A stretch of 64,000 bases of DNA. Origin: Bromus sterilis (Eukaryota; Streptophyta; Magnoliopsida; Poales; Poaceae). The notes under the pieces are model-generated. The model was not told the origin of the DNA, searched no databases, and worked only from the letters and a program-made list of their open reading frames with translations. The position numbers and the translations under genes were made by a program. This document shows, piece by piece, positions 23,664-35,394 of this stretch (its first letter is position 1; each line of letters begins with the position of its first letter). The DNA lies in assembly GCA_950022295.1 (NCBI GenBank), contig OX465598.1, forward strand, positions 172,316,001 to 172,380,000. The letters run 5' to 3'.

Positions 23664-24084
23664 GACTTGGTATCAGAGCAGGACTGACTGTAGGACTAGT
23701 AGCCTTGGCCGAAGTTGAGTCTAGCTTGCTATAATTATATAGTTACTCTGGGTATATATGGGAACAACGTAAGGCTTCATTTTTCTCCTTACCCCCTTCG
23801 TTCTGAGTTCTGAGTCACCCTCATCTTGTTCTACGGGAAGATAGGACTAGGCTCTCCTCTGTCTGTTTAGCACATCTCGTTGATTGCTTCTTTATAGCCG
23901 TAGGAAAGTTGTGTCAGGTTTTCCTAGCATTGTTATAATGCTGATTTCTTACATCGTATTATGTAAGTGTTGTTTGCATATTGAAAGAAATTGTCATTTC
24001 TTACAATTACAGCCGTTATGCTGTCCGAGTCATTCTAGGTTTATCTCATAATCTGATGCATTTGCAAATTCCTTTCTGTTTCAG
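23664..24084 (+). promoter_or_regulatory. leader with candidate splice donor and acceptor
   Basis: The leader has no long ORF. A consensus-like donor GTAAGT lies at 23963-23968, and CCTTTCTGTTTCAG ends exactly at 24084, one base before the ATG of the additional ORF. This suggests splicing of the leader before translation. Inferred from motifs only. Confidence 0.45.
23668..23679 (+). other. primer binding site, tRNA-iMet
   Basis: TGGTATCAGAGC is an exact match to the plant initiator-Met primer site, 4 nt after the 5' LTR end. Confidence 0.93.
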
Positions 24085-24864
24085 ATGGCAGATCTTCCCC
24101 CTCGGCAGATTGTTCGTTTGACCAGGTGCCTCGGTGTGCGTGGCCACCCCGCCACGTTGATCGAGATGATGTCCTACGTGGGATATCGATGGTACCCTGA
24201 GTACACCATTGAGGAGCTGTTCCACGACTTCAACCAAACGCAGTTCCACTGCATTGTCCGGATCTACCCGCACCACGTTGGAGTCACCCAGCCTATCCAC
24301 TTTGGACATGGCATCGGCGTTACCGAGAACATGGCTGTGCAGGATGATGCATATTCATGTATTACACTGCTGAGAGAGGAGCACACCATGCTGAGAGAGA
24401 CTTCTATCCGCTATATCCCAGCTGCACTTCCAGGAGAAGAGGGATATTACACCGGACTCTACTCAGATCACTCTGCATAGGATCCAGCACTTCAGGTGAC
24501 TGCTAGGTTTGCTAGTGACAGAGATCGTGATGCACGCGCTCTCCGTTTTGAGCTCCACGCTACTCGTGTTCGTCTGTATCGAGCACTGACGCTCTTGGCA
24601 CCCTTTGTGAGCGTGGGATCAGTGGAGTACGATGCGATCTATCCAGTGAGGACCCAGATGCCTTCTCGAGTTGCTTGGCCCGATATTGGAGGAATTTTTC
24701 CACCCCGTGGTCCTTTGCTTCCACCCTACACTGGACCTAGGCCCCATCCTTTCCCAAATGGATATCAGGGTCCACAAGCCTCCGTGTTTTCCGATGGTCA
24801 CCTCCAGCTACCGGGATACGCGGGTAACTTTTATGAGGACTACTATGGAGATGGAGATGAGTGA
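24085..24864 (+). pseudogene. additional ORF upstream of gag, 259 codons, one in-frame stop
   Basis: The ATG at 24085 follows TTTCAG directly. The frame runs 780 bp to TGA at 24862-24864 with a single internal TAG at 24478-24480. The first part begins MADLPPRQIVRLTRCLGVRG and contains YRWYPEYTIEELFHDFNQTQ. The second part has an arginine-rich helix-like segment (DRDRDARALRFELHATRVRL) and a Pro/Gly/Tyr-rich acidic tail ending EDYYGDGDE. I recognise no catalytic motif, and it does not resemble gag, pol or env. Long openness, balanced composition and position between the primer site and gag argue that it is a real element gene. Function unknown; RNA binding or packaging are guesses. Confidence 0.7.
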
Positions 24865-25196
24865 GACCGCCTGTGGTCTTACTTAGTGAGGATGTAGTAG
24901 TATCCTAGTATATTGTAAGCAAGGTGTCTAAGTTCCAGAGGCTTAGATAAATAATGTATAGGAAGTCAGAGTGCCTCTGAAGGATGTATCATCTTCATCA
25001 CGTTTGTATTAGCTTAGTGCTTGTACTAAAACGATGTATGATTTGTATGACAGCTTGTGAATATATGGCTTGTATGCTTTATCACCATGTTGTCAAGATG
25101 ATTACTTCCTTTGCTCTGTAATCCTTCCAGTACTTCAATACCTTGATTAGACTCTTGAAATCAACTCTGTTTGACTTTGGATTTTTCACCTTCAGG

Positions 25197-28100
25197 ATGT
25201 CTCAAGGTACACGTGGCCAGATTGGTCGTAACCAAGGTCGTGGGAACAACCAGGAGGAAGACAACCTTCCACCCCCACCCACGATGGCCCAAGTTCTGAT
25301 GGAGGTCGAGAGGAACCGCCGTGACTCTCACCACCTGTTGGAAGTCATCGCACGCAACACCACCCAGCAGCGCAATGAGCTGGTGTCCCTGAACGACTTC
25401 ATCCGGCTTCATCCCCCGGTTTTCAGTTACTCCACCGAGCCCCTTGACGCCGATGACTGGCTTCGCAGCATCGAGAGGAAGCTCCAAGACGGCCATGTTG
25501 CAGATGGCGACAAGGTCAACTATGCCACCTATCACCTTGAAGGTGCAGCAAGCTCTTGGTGGGAGAATTTTCTGAATATGCGCCCAGTTGGACCACCTGC
25601 ATCTTGGGAGGAGTTCTGCACGTCCTTCCGCGAGCACCACATCCCCAAGGGTCTCATGGACCGCAAACGTGAGGAATTCTGCAACCTCACTCAAGGCAGA
25701 AGAACCGTGGACGAGTTTAGTCGTGAGTTCAACCGACTTGCTCGTTATGCAACTGAAGAAGTCTCCACCGACTCCAAGAAACAAGAGAGGTTCCGTCGTG
25801 GCCTCAACTCCGGACTCCATCGCGAGCTCAACCTTCATGACTTTGCCACATTCCAGGTCCTTGTCAAAAAGGCCATCAAGGCAGAGGACATGAACGCCCC
25901 CAATGATTTTCGCAAACACCCTAGAGATGATAGTTCATCCAGTTCTGGCTCCCAGAAGCGCAAGATCTGGATTCCAAATAGCATGTTCCGCCAGAACAAC
26001 CCACCGAGGCCATCCTATGTGGCGCCTCGTCCACCCACCCAGTTCCACCCAGCTCCACCAAACCACCCAGCTCCACGCACTGTTTTCGGAGCTTGCTACA
26101 AGTGTGGTCAGGCAGGCCACTACTCTCGCGAGTGCCCCCAGAACCAGGTCCAGAACCAAAATGCTCCACCACGTGCCGGAGGCAACAACAACAACAACAA
26201 TGGTCGTGGCAAGCCACCCCAGAAGGTCTACACCACCAAACCCGCTCCTCCCGCCACTCGTGGACGTCTGAACCAGGTTGCCGCTGAAGAGACTGACGAC
26301 ACCACTGACGTCATTCTTGGTACGCTCCCAGTCAATTTTGTTCCTACTTCCGTTCTTTTCGACCCAGGAGCATCTCATTCATTCATGTCGGAAAGTTATG
26401 CACTTCGTCATGAGTTACCCTTTGTTGAATTGTCCACCCCGATGGTTATTCAAACTCCAGGGTCAAGATGGCAAACTAATAGAGTGAGCCATGGTAATCA
26501 AATTGCAATTGAGGGTTTAGTATTCCTTGCTTCACTCATAGCCCTCAAGTCTTCAGACATTGATGTCATCCTTGGCATGGATTGGCTATCAAGACAGAAT
26601 GCCTATCTGGATTGCAAAGGCAAATCCGTGAAACTCACCCACCCTTCAGGCACAACCGTTAACTATACCTCACCCAGAACAAGAATCCAAGTGCATTCTT
26701 TGAATGTACTTCCCCTTCCCGAACTTGAACATATTCCGGTGGTTCGTGACTTCCCGGATGTCTTTCCTGAAGACCTGCCGGGCATGCCACCCGACAGGTG
26801 TGTAGAATTTATAGTGGATCTTGTTCCAGGAACCGCACCAATTTCCAAACGCCCTTATAAAATGGCCCCACATGAGTTAGCTGAGCTAAAAACCCAACTT
26901 GATGCTTCGTTGGCAAAAGGCTTCATCCGCCCTAGCTCATCGCCATGGGGTTGCCCCGTTCTGTTCGTAAAGAAGAAAGATGGAACAAAAAGGATGTGCA
27001 TAGACTATCGCCCGCTAAATCTAGCGACGATAAAGAACAATTACCCACTGCCCAGGATCAATGATCTTTATGATCAACTTGCTGGATCCTTTGTCTTCTC
27101 CAAGATGGATTTGAGATTAGGCTATCATCAAATCAAAATCCGAAATGAGGACATTCCAAAAACGACTTTCACTACTCTTTATGGTCTTTACGAGTACACC
27201 GTCATGTCCTTTGGTTTAACCAATGCCCCCGCCACATTCTCACGCTTGATGAATTCGATCTTCATGGAGTACCTAGATAAATTTGTTGTGGTTTATCTCG
27301 ATGACATTCTCATCTACTCGAAGAACGAAGGAGATCATGCCGAACACTTAAGGCTGGTATTGGTGAAGCTTAGTGAGCATCGCCTGTACGCTAAATTCTC
27401 CAAGTGTGAATTCTGGCTACCAGAAGTGACCTACTTAGGCCACGTGATTTCTGCAAAAGGCATTGCTGTGAATCCCGAGAGAGTTCAGGCCGTCCTTGAC
27501 TGGACTCCACCTGAATCGGTTAAGCAAGTTAGAAGTTTTCTTGGCCTAGCCAGCTATTGTCGTCGCTTCGTCGAGAACTTTTCTAAAGTTGCAAAGCCTC
27601 TAACTGAACTTCTCAAGAAAGATAAGAAATTCCAATGGACTCCCAAGTGCGAGGAAAGCTTTCAAGAGCTAAAAAGAAGATTGACTTCCGCACCCGTACT
27701 TGCACCTCCAGACACAAAAAAGGATTTCGAGATCTATTGTGACGCATCACGGCAAGGGTTAGGATGCATACTTCTGCAAGATCGACATGTGGTAGCTTAT
27801 GCTTCACGCCAGTTGCAGCACATGAAGAGAACTATCCTACCCATGACCTTGAACTCGCTGCCGTAGTTCATGCTCTAACAACTTGGCGACATTACCTCCT
27901 TGGTAATCGTTGTGAGATTTATTCCGACCACCAAAGCCTCAAGTATATTTTCACCCAGCCAGATCTTAATCTCAGGCAAAGACGCTGGATTGAGTTGATA
28001 AAAGATTACGACGTAGCAATTTCTTACACCCCAGGCAAGGCCAATGTCATGGCTGATGCACTAAGTCGTAAGTCGTACTATAACAACCTCATGTTACAGC

Positions 28101-29571
28101 AGTATCAACCACTTCTTCATGAGGACTTTCGCAAGCTCAACCTTGAAATTGTTCCTCATGGCTATCTTTCTACCTTGGTGCGAAACCAACTCTTGAGGAT
28201 CAAATCATAGTTGCCCAAAGGCGTGCACGAGGTGTTCGCCGGATCAAGGAGAACATTGCTAGCGGAGTTGCTAAATGTTTCTCCACAGATAGCAAAGGAA
28301 CGGTATTCTTTGAAAATCGTTTGGTAGTACCTAAGAATAGGGAACTAAGGCAACTCATCCTCAAGGAAGCCCATGACACACCCCTCTCAATTCATCCCGG
28401 TAGCACGAAAATGTACCGAGATCTACGCCATAGATTTTGGTGGACTAGGATGAAGAGAGACATTGCTCAATTTGTTGCCGAATGTGATGTTTGTCGTCGC
28501 ATTAAGGCAGAACATCAAAGACCTGCTGGTACACTTCAACCTTTGTCCATTCCTGAGTGGAAATGGGACAAAGTCGGTATGGACTTCATCACCGGCTTTC
28601 CAAGAACCCAGAAAGGAAACAATGCCATCTTCGTTGTCATAGATAGGCTTTCCAAAGTTGCTCACTTCCTTCCGGTTCGAGAGTCTATAACTGCTAGCCA
28701 GTTAGCAGACTTGTACATCTCCAGAATTGTATCCCTTCATGGTGTTCCTTTGGAAATCAATTCTGATCGCGTTAGCCTTTTCACCTCTAGATTTTGGGGA
28801 AGCTTCCAACGTGCTATGGGAACTCATCTCTCCTTTAGTACAGCTTTCCATCCTCAGTCTAGCGGTCAAGTCGAAAGGGTTAACCAAATTCTTGAAGACA
28901 TGCTCAGAGCTTGTGTTATCTCATTCGGGAAGAATTGGGAGAATTCTCTTCCATTTGCCGAATTTGCTTATAACAATAGTTTTCAATCTAGTCTGAACAT
29001 GGCTCCTTTTGAACTCCTTTATGGACGACGATGTCGAACACCACTAAACTGGTCTGAAACCGGTGAAAGACAATTCTTTGGACCGGATATGATCAAGGAA
29101 GCAGAAAAGCAAGTTCGCATTGTTCGTGAACAATTGAAAGCAGCCCAGTCTCGTCAGAAAAGCTACTATGATCGTCATCATAGGCAAGAGAGCTACAATC
29201 TGGATGAGAAGGCTTACCTCCGGGTTACTCCTCTGAAGGGAACCCAACGTTTCGGTATCAAAGGCAAGTTGGCCCCACGTTACATCGGACCTTTCCGCAT
29301 TATTGCTAAACGTGGAGAAGTTGCCTACCAACTTGAACTACCTCCGCACCTTTCCCGAGTACACGATGTATTCCATGTGTCCCAACTCAGGCGTTGCTTC
29401 AAGGACCCCATCCGCGAAGTCGACCATGAAACGCTTGATCTCCAAGATGACCTTTCTTATCGAGAATACCCCGTTCGTATTCTTGATTCCGCAGAGCGTG
29501 TCACTCGTCGTCAGAAGATTAGGTTTCTGAAAGTGCAATGGTCACACCACTCTGAAAGAGAAGCTACGTAG
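25197..29571 (+). pseudogene. gag-pol polyprotein of the chromodomain-type gypsy element, broken
   Basis: I chose the ATG at 25197 (MSQGTRGQIGRNQGRG) because it follows a CACCTTCAG acceptor-like motif; the frame is open upstream to 25143. Gag is followed by the CCHC knuckle (CYKCGQAGHYSREC, 26094-26135). The protease loop is FDPGAS (26358-26375), where D-S/T-G is usual. RT has YLDD at 27294-27305. RNase H begins EIYCDAS; integrase has HHRFWW...CDVC and the D,D,E region. Breaks: a one-base loss near 27818 (stop at 27864), a second frameshift near 28170-28183 (old frame stops at 28208), and TAG at 29569-29571 inside the chromodomain-like tail. The frame beyond that stop stays open to the purine tract, so the stop is recent. 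Confidence 0.9.
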
Positions 29572-29648
29572 GAGAGAGAAGACCGTCTCAGTGCCGAGTA
29601 CCCCACCTTCCTCCCGCAGACTTCTGAATCTCGGGACGAGATTCTTTT

Positions 29649-29662
29649 GAGTGGGGGCGAGT
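29649..29662 (+). other. polypurine tract
   Basis: GAGTGGGGGCGAGT lies directly before the TG of the 3' LTR and primes plus-strand synthesis in this family. Confidence 0.85.
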
Positions 29663-32600
29663 TGTCAGAACCCTCTGTTAGGTATGTGCTAGGGTTAGCT
29701 AGTGCCTTTGCATCATGTAAAAACTTCAAAAAGAAATCTTGGAAATCAAATTCAAAATCCAAATGGGAGCAGGAACACCCCCCAGATGAATTAATTCGAA
29801 AGGCCAGATAAAAATCTTTTCCAAAAATTCATGTTAGAGTTTTGAAAAGTCTTATAAATGAGTGTGATCACATATCAAGTGATGTGGGACCCACCCCATG
29901 CTCATAGATTTTTCAAATATTCAAACAGTACCTTGGAATTAAAGAAATCCCCCTATTTGATTTAAAATTCGATCATTTGAATTTTAAAAATGTTGAAAGT
30001 TTATGAGTGGCTTGTCCATATTATTATGAGGCCATGTAAAAGTTTTCAGCATTTAATAAAATGGTTTGGTATTTTTATCAAAGCCAAAACAAATTACAGA
30101 AAAAGAAAGGAAAGATTAAACAGAGAGAAAAAGAAAAGGCTTACCTGTTGCCTCAGGCGAGGCCCACTTACCTGGCCGGCCCAGCCCACCAAGGGACCTC
30201 CCCTGTCTTCTTCCTCCCCGCCCCTCCAAGCACCTCGCTGGAGGCAGGGCGAGGCCACGGCGACACGACGCCTCCAGGGCCTTCTAGACCTCCCCCGTCC
30301 TCATCTCTTCGCCACGGAGACCCCGTGCTCCTCCTCCCTCACTTCCCCCTCCCCTGGAACCTCCTCTCTCTCTCCCGAGCGCTCCAGCGAAGAACCGAGA
30401 ACCCCCCCCCCCCCCCCGTCGCCGCCGTGTGCGCGTAGCCGTGGCCACCGTGCCCCCCCCCCCCCCCGCCGCACCGTCGTGTCCCTCAAGCTCGTCGTCG
30501 ACGTCTTCGTCTCCTACTCGAAGGAATCGAGCCAAGAAGCTCCCTGGACGTCGCCTGCTTCGCGAGATCACCGCCGGCCGCCGCACGGGACTTCTCCAAA
30601 TTCGTCGCCGACGCACCTCCTCCGACCCCGCCGTCTCCTCTGCTCGATTCGGGGTGAGCTCCTCGCCTTTTTGCCCCATCTCTGGCCCCCTCCCGTGCCT
30701 TCTCGCGAGATCCCGGCGAGGCCAGTGGCCCGGCCACCGCCGCAGTTGAGCTAGCCGAGCTCCAGAGCTTGCCCAAGACCCCCAGTGGCGCCGTTGGATG
30801 CGCGAGGTCCCTAGCTACTCGCCCGTGGTCTCCCCTCCTCGCCTCGTGGCCGTTAACCCAAGTCCGGCGAGCACCGTGCTCCGGCCGCCGCCTTTTCCGT
30901 CGTAGCCATGGCCTCGAGCCTCCCTGTGATCCCCTGCTAGCACCAGCAGACGCGCGAGTTCATTCCGCGCACGCCCATGCCCCCAGTCCTCTCCCTCGTG
31001 CCCGAAAACCACACCCCGGACGAGCGCCGCCGTGCCCGTGCTACCGGCGGTTAACCGCCGGGAACTTAGCCCTAACCCACCCCTAATCACACCCCTAACC
31101 CCACTGACCCCTGGGCCCCAGTGCCCCTAATCTAATCCAGGGGGTTAACTTAAACCGGGATTAACCCTACAGAGGCTGAGCAGTGGGGCCCCTTGTCAGT
31201 TTGACTCGGGTCAAACCCCCCTGACGCCAGCATGACACCACAGTGACGCAATAAAGGAATTTCCAGAAAAGAAAAATGGTTTAATAATTCCAGAAATTCC
31301 AGAAAATACCCCAAACTTTGGAAATTCATAGAAAATTCATATTAACTCCAAATTGGACAAATAATATATGAAAAATGATCAGGAGCAAATTATCTTTCCA
31401 AATATGCAACTTTCAACTCTGTTTGAGTTGAATTTAAAATGTGATAAGTGGCATTTGTTATTTGATTTAAATGGAATTAAATCAAATTCAATTCAAATAA
31501 TTTTGCAACTTGAACCATGGCAACATACGACATTTCACTTACACATCAGAGGCATATCATACACATTTGAAGATGATTCAAAATGATCAAACTATATCAC
31601 ATATAACTTGGTTAATGTTGAATTCAAATGTGGAATTTGAATTTGCATTCTAAATGCAATATATTCCACTTAAATGGAATTGCCTCACACATCAAAACTT
31701 ATACTTCAAGCTTTAACATTCAATCATGTGCTTGAGCATTGCATTCATATTGATTGCTACTTCGTGCTTTGTTTGTCGAGTAGAGGTGGAACCGGAGCAA
31801 GAGGTCACCCCCTTCGCTGAAGATCCAGAACCCGAACCTCGTCAGCAAGGCAAGCAAAACCCCATTGATCATGTCGATAAAATCCCACTTCCCTCTCATG
31901 TCTCGCTTATGCATTGTATAGGATGATCACCATGTTACGATTCTACCGCATAGATGAACCCATTCCTTTGCATGACCTATCATTTTGTCACAGTAGTAAG
32001 AAAACCACAATCCTAGCAACTGTAGGAGTTTTTTGATATCATGTGGCCCCTGCAATGTTACTGCTTATTGCATGCTTAGTATGATACCATGTTGTTACTG
32101 TGATGTGAGTCGGGATGGTAGTGATCATGTGGATGATGGTAGAAAAGTGTTGGTGAATCGACCCTAATACAAGGTGAACGATGAGAGGCTGTGTAGGAGT
32201 ACACGGTGGGTTGCCTCGTTGAACACCGCCCTAAGTCCGAGTTCTTGTGTAGTGATCCAAGATGAAGAGTACAACCACACATTGGGCTCACTGACCCCTC
32301 TCAACTTATTAACTCATCCCTTTCGATGTCCAGATGTCGCAGTAGTTCGGAGTTCTGGTAGGCTTGTGGCCTGGATGCTAAGTGAGAGAACGGCTCATCC
32401 GAGACCGGCTTATGCACCACGCACACATCGCTTGGGTCCACTTCGGTAAACCGGCCGGGTTCACGATTGTGGTAGCCAACCCAAGTAGGCGGCTTTCTTG
32501 GACTAGATAGGCTATGAGGTAACAGTTGTGGTGAGCATCCTCGCTGGCACCCCTTGAATGGTGTCGAGATCAAAGGCGGTAAATGATGATCATGTGTGTG

Positions 32601-33774
32601 TAGCGGTACACCCTTGCAAGGTTATCAAAACTATTCGAATAGCCGCGTCCGAGGTTATGGACTACTTGGAAAGCTTAGCTTGATTATTAGATAACTTGAA
32701 CCGGATACTTCTAAAATACACCAAGATAAGTGTGAGTGCTATGGCGTGCTTTCTCGTGGGGAAGTCGAGGAAGACACCATAGTGGTGTATTGGTTGGTGA
32801 AAGTAGTGGACTCGTGCACGCTTCTTACCTCAAAGTCTGGTTCTCGTAGTTCAGGATTAGCCAAGTCAAAGCTGGCATTTCTGCAAGTGAACCCCACCTC
32901 CCTTTACCTTGATACATGTGCATGAGTAGTATAGCTCCTATGTAAGTCTTGCTGAGTACGCCTTTGTACTCACGTTTGCTTAATCTATGTTTTAGATGAC
33001 GCCACTGACCCCGAAGGTGGCTTCTTCATCGAGCTGGACGACTGAAGTTAACTAGTCTAGTCCCAGTCAGCAGACTGGTTCCCTCGTGGAGGGCTTTATG
33101 TTTGAATAAGGCTTCTTAAGCCAATTTGTTAAACTTGTCTGTACTCAGACATAATTTGCTTCCGCTTTATGTTGTAATGTTGGATCACATGTTTGTGATC
33201 TCTGTGTGTACTCTATAAGAGTTATAAATAAAGTTGTACACTTTGTAGAGAATTGCAATGGTACCTGCTGTTCATACAAGGCATGTGTGCTGTGTGTATG
33301 TTTATAACATGCATGTCTTTGTATGGGTTTTCGAGACCTTAGTTGTGTTCTGGCTGGCGGTCTTTCATACACCAAGTGGCCCTTAGATGTGCGCAGCTTG
33401 GGTCATCGCGATGCGATTGCTCGAGACTCCGTCTCGTGCACACTTTGTGGTATGATCGAGCCCGCCCTAGACCCCGACTAAGTGATCGGGCTGGAGTAAG
33501 TCTATGTAAGAGTTTTGAGATGGTCGATAGTATGGTTGAGGCGACTTGTCTTTGAATATGGGAGTTCACCACCCATATCATTAGACTTGTGTGCGGACGA
33601 TGAGGACCCATCACAGTTGATCATCCGGCCTGGATGGGATGCCCCTCACGTACGATGCTTTCCGAGAATGTTCAGTGCTTGGCCTTGTCTGCTTAGACAA
33701 GTGGGTGCGGTTCTCGGCTCTCCATATGACTATGTCTTAACTGGACTTGCATACGCTAACCCCGGGTCCCGACA
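29663..33774 (+). mobile_element. 3' LTR, 4112 bp
   Basis: It is colinear with the 5' LTR from TGTCAGAACC to GGGTCCCGACA. The differences I noticed are mainly single substitutions plus length changes in C runs (for example 30402-30418 and 30453-30468). Both exon-like modules remain open. Confidence 0.93.
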
Positions 33775-34078
33775 AAAAATCATAGACATCTTATATAAAT
33801 CCTATTCACGCATACTACTCAAATGAATTGTGCAAAATTAAATTCAAATTGAAGCAGTGCTATAGTGTGCAAATTAGTTCTATGGTAATCTAAGGATCAA
33901 TACGAGCACACAGGAAGATGAATAACCTAATCCTGACTTGCGGTTTAAAATGAACTATTGGGTGTAAAAATCAGACATCTTATAAAAATCCTATTCACGC
34001 ATACTACTCAAAGGAATTGTGCAAAATTAAATTCAAATTCAAGCACATAGGAAAAGGAATAACCTAATCCTGACAGAA
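33775..34078. repeat. tandem repeat of the target region, about 194-bp unit
   Basis: The unit TGAACTATTGGGTGTAAAAA...ATCCTATTCACGCATACTAC occurs once split by the retrotransposon (19540-19557 plus 33775 onward) and again intact from 33951. The second copy is shorter and ends near AATAACCTAATCCTGACAG. Confidence 0.8.
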
Positions 34079-34570
34079 TGTTGAAATTTTGAGGGTTTTT
34101 TATACAAATTCTATTCATAGACCAGTCCCTGGGACACATGGCAGCACGACAATTGTCAGTACCCGTTCATTTTAGTGGATGGATTTGTGGTTGAAAAAAA
34201 TCCGATTTGTTTGGTTTGTATGATTGGTTGTGCCTCGTTAAATGGATCGCTGAAATATGTGTAGTTCCAAATAAATTAGACATCTAACCTCCGGATGGAT
34301 CGGGGCTATAAATCATTTTTTATCTTCTTTTATATTTTCGTAGATTTAATGATATATGATTATTGATAACAGGAATTCGAAAGATACTAAGTGAGTGCAA
34401 TGAATTTGATGAACTCAGGCATGGAAATCCTAAACTAGACTGTAAATTTGAAGTGTTATGATGGATGGATTTATTAACTTTCCAGAAAATTGGATTCATG
34501 GCATCGACTAGGCCAGACCAACTAATCTACAAAAATATGAAAGAAGATAGAAAAAAGGTTTTTTTAAGAT
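34079..34570. other. no feature recognised
   Basis: AT-rich with no convincing ORF or repeat. Probably internal sequence of the old gypsy element that hosts the 14.2-kb insertion. Confidence 0.35.
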
Positions 34571-34635
34571 ATTTTTCACAATCTGTACGCGCGATATTTG
34601 TCACAATCTGTACGCGTGATATTTGTCACAATCTA
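34571..34635. repeat. short tandem repeat, about 25-bp unit
   Basis: The unit ATTTGTCACAATCTGTACGC, then G(C/T)GAT, occurs two and a half times in a row with few changes. Confidence 0.8.
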
Positions 34636-34654
34636 GAGGTTTGCCTTTTCCCCT

Positions 34655-35105
34655 TTTTTTAGAGGCACATGTGTGCCTCTTGTGGAAATAAATTTATATC
34701 TCCATGTAAGGCACAATCGGGCCTTTTGGGGGGGAAAAGAAAATTGTGTTTCCTCCTTTTTTTTAGAGGCATGGGGGTGTGCCTCTCGCGAAAGCAAATC
34801 TGTGCCTTGTGTCTCTCGTCAAAAACGTGTTTCCCCCTTTTTGAGAGGCATGGAGCGTCCCTTCGCGTAAGCAAACTTGTGCTTCCACGAGAGGCATTAT
34901 CGTGCCTCTAAAAAAATGTGTTTTCTTCTTTTCTTTAGAGGCATGGGTGTGGTTTTCATAGAAGAAAATTTATGCCTCCACGAGGGGCACGATCATGCCT
35001 CTTGAGAAAAAAGAAAACATGTTTTTCTATTTTTTAGAGTCACAGAACCGCAGAAGCAAACGTGTGCCTCCACGAGAGGCATGATCACACTTCTCGTAAT
35101 AATAA
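34655..35105. repeat. tandem array of AGAGGCA.G...TGCCTC units, about 80-105 bp
   Basis: Units start at about 34661, 34767, 34845, 34934 and 35034. Each has a T-rich run, then AGAGGCATGG, a TGTGCCTC or equivalent, GAAGCAAA..TGTGCC, CACGAGAGGCA, and CGTGCCTC. The units carry inverted AGAGGCA/TGCCTCT arms able to fold into hairpins. This repeat type is familiar from Triticeae LTRs. Short ORFs inside are by-products. Confidence 0.75.
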
Positions 35106-35394
35106 AGAAAATGCATTTTTGTGTAAAATAATGTATTTTTCACCAAAATGTAAGAAAGAACACGTGAAAAGTAAAAAGGTGAAAACCCCTATCTAAATAC
35201 CGAAAATGCTTACACATAAATAATAATAATAATTCCAAGGAATCCCTCAACACGTGGCAAATGGTGCTATCTTAACCCACACAAACTGCTTCTTGTGGGT
35301 GCTCCCGAAGGAGTACTCCTTCATTAGTTCCTCTAGGAGGAGGGGGGGGGGAAACAAGGGCAATGTGAGCGCACGCACGGGCCGGCTGTTGGCT

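Larger units (their letters stand above)
19558..33774 (+). mobile_element. complete long-LTR gypsy element, chromodomain (Tekay/Del-like) type, 14.2 kb
   Basis: The order is 5' LTR (19558-23663), iMet primer site, leader, an additional ORF (24085-24864), gag-pol (25197-29571 and beyond), purine tract, 3' LTR (29663-33774), with AAAAA duplications outside. Domain order gag, CCHC, protease, RT, RNase H, integrase, then a chromodomain-like tail identifies a chromovirus-type gypsy. LTRs of about 4.1 kb fit the Tekay/Del clade. LTRs differ by roughly 30-35 substitutions by eye over 4.1 kb, so insertion is fairly recent, yet coding is broken in at least four places. Confidence 0.92.

Noticed and set aside
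34659..34911. Small ORFs in the AGAGGCA repeat array
   Set aside because: Frames arise from the repeated unit on both strands; no domain.
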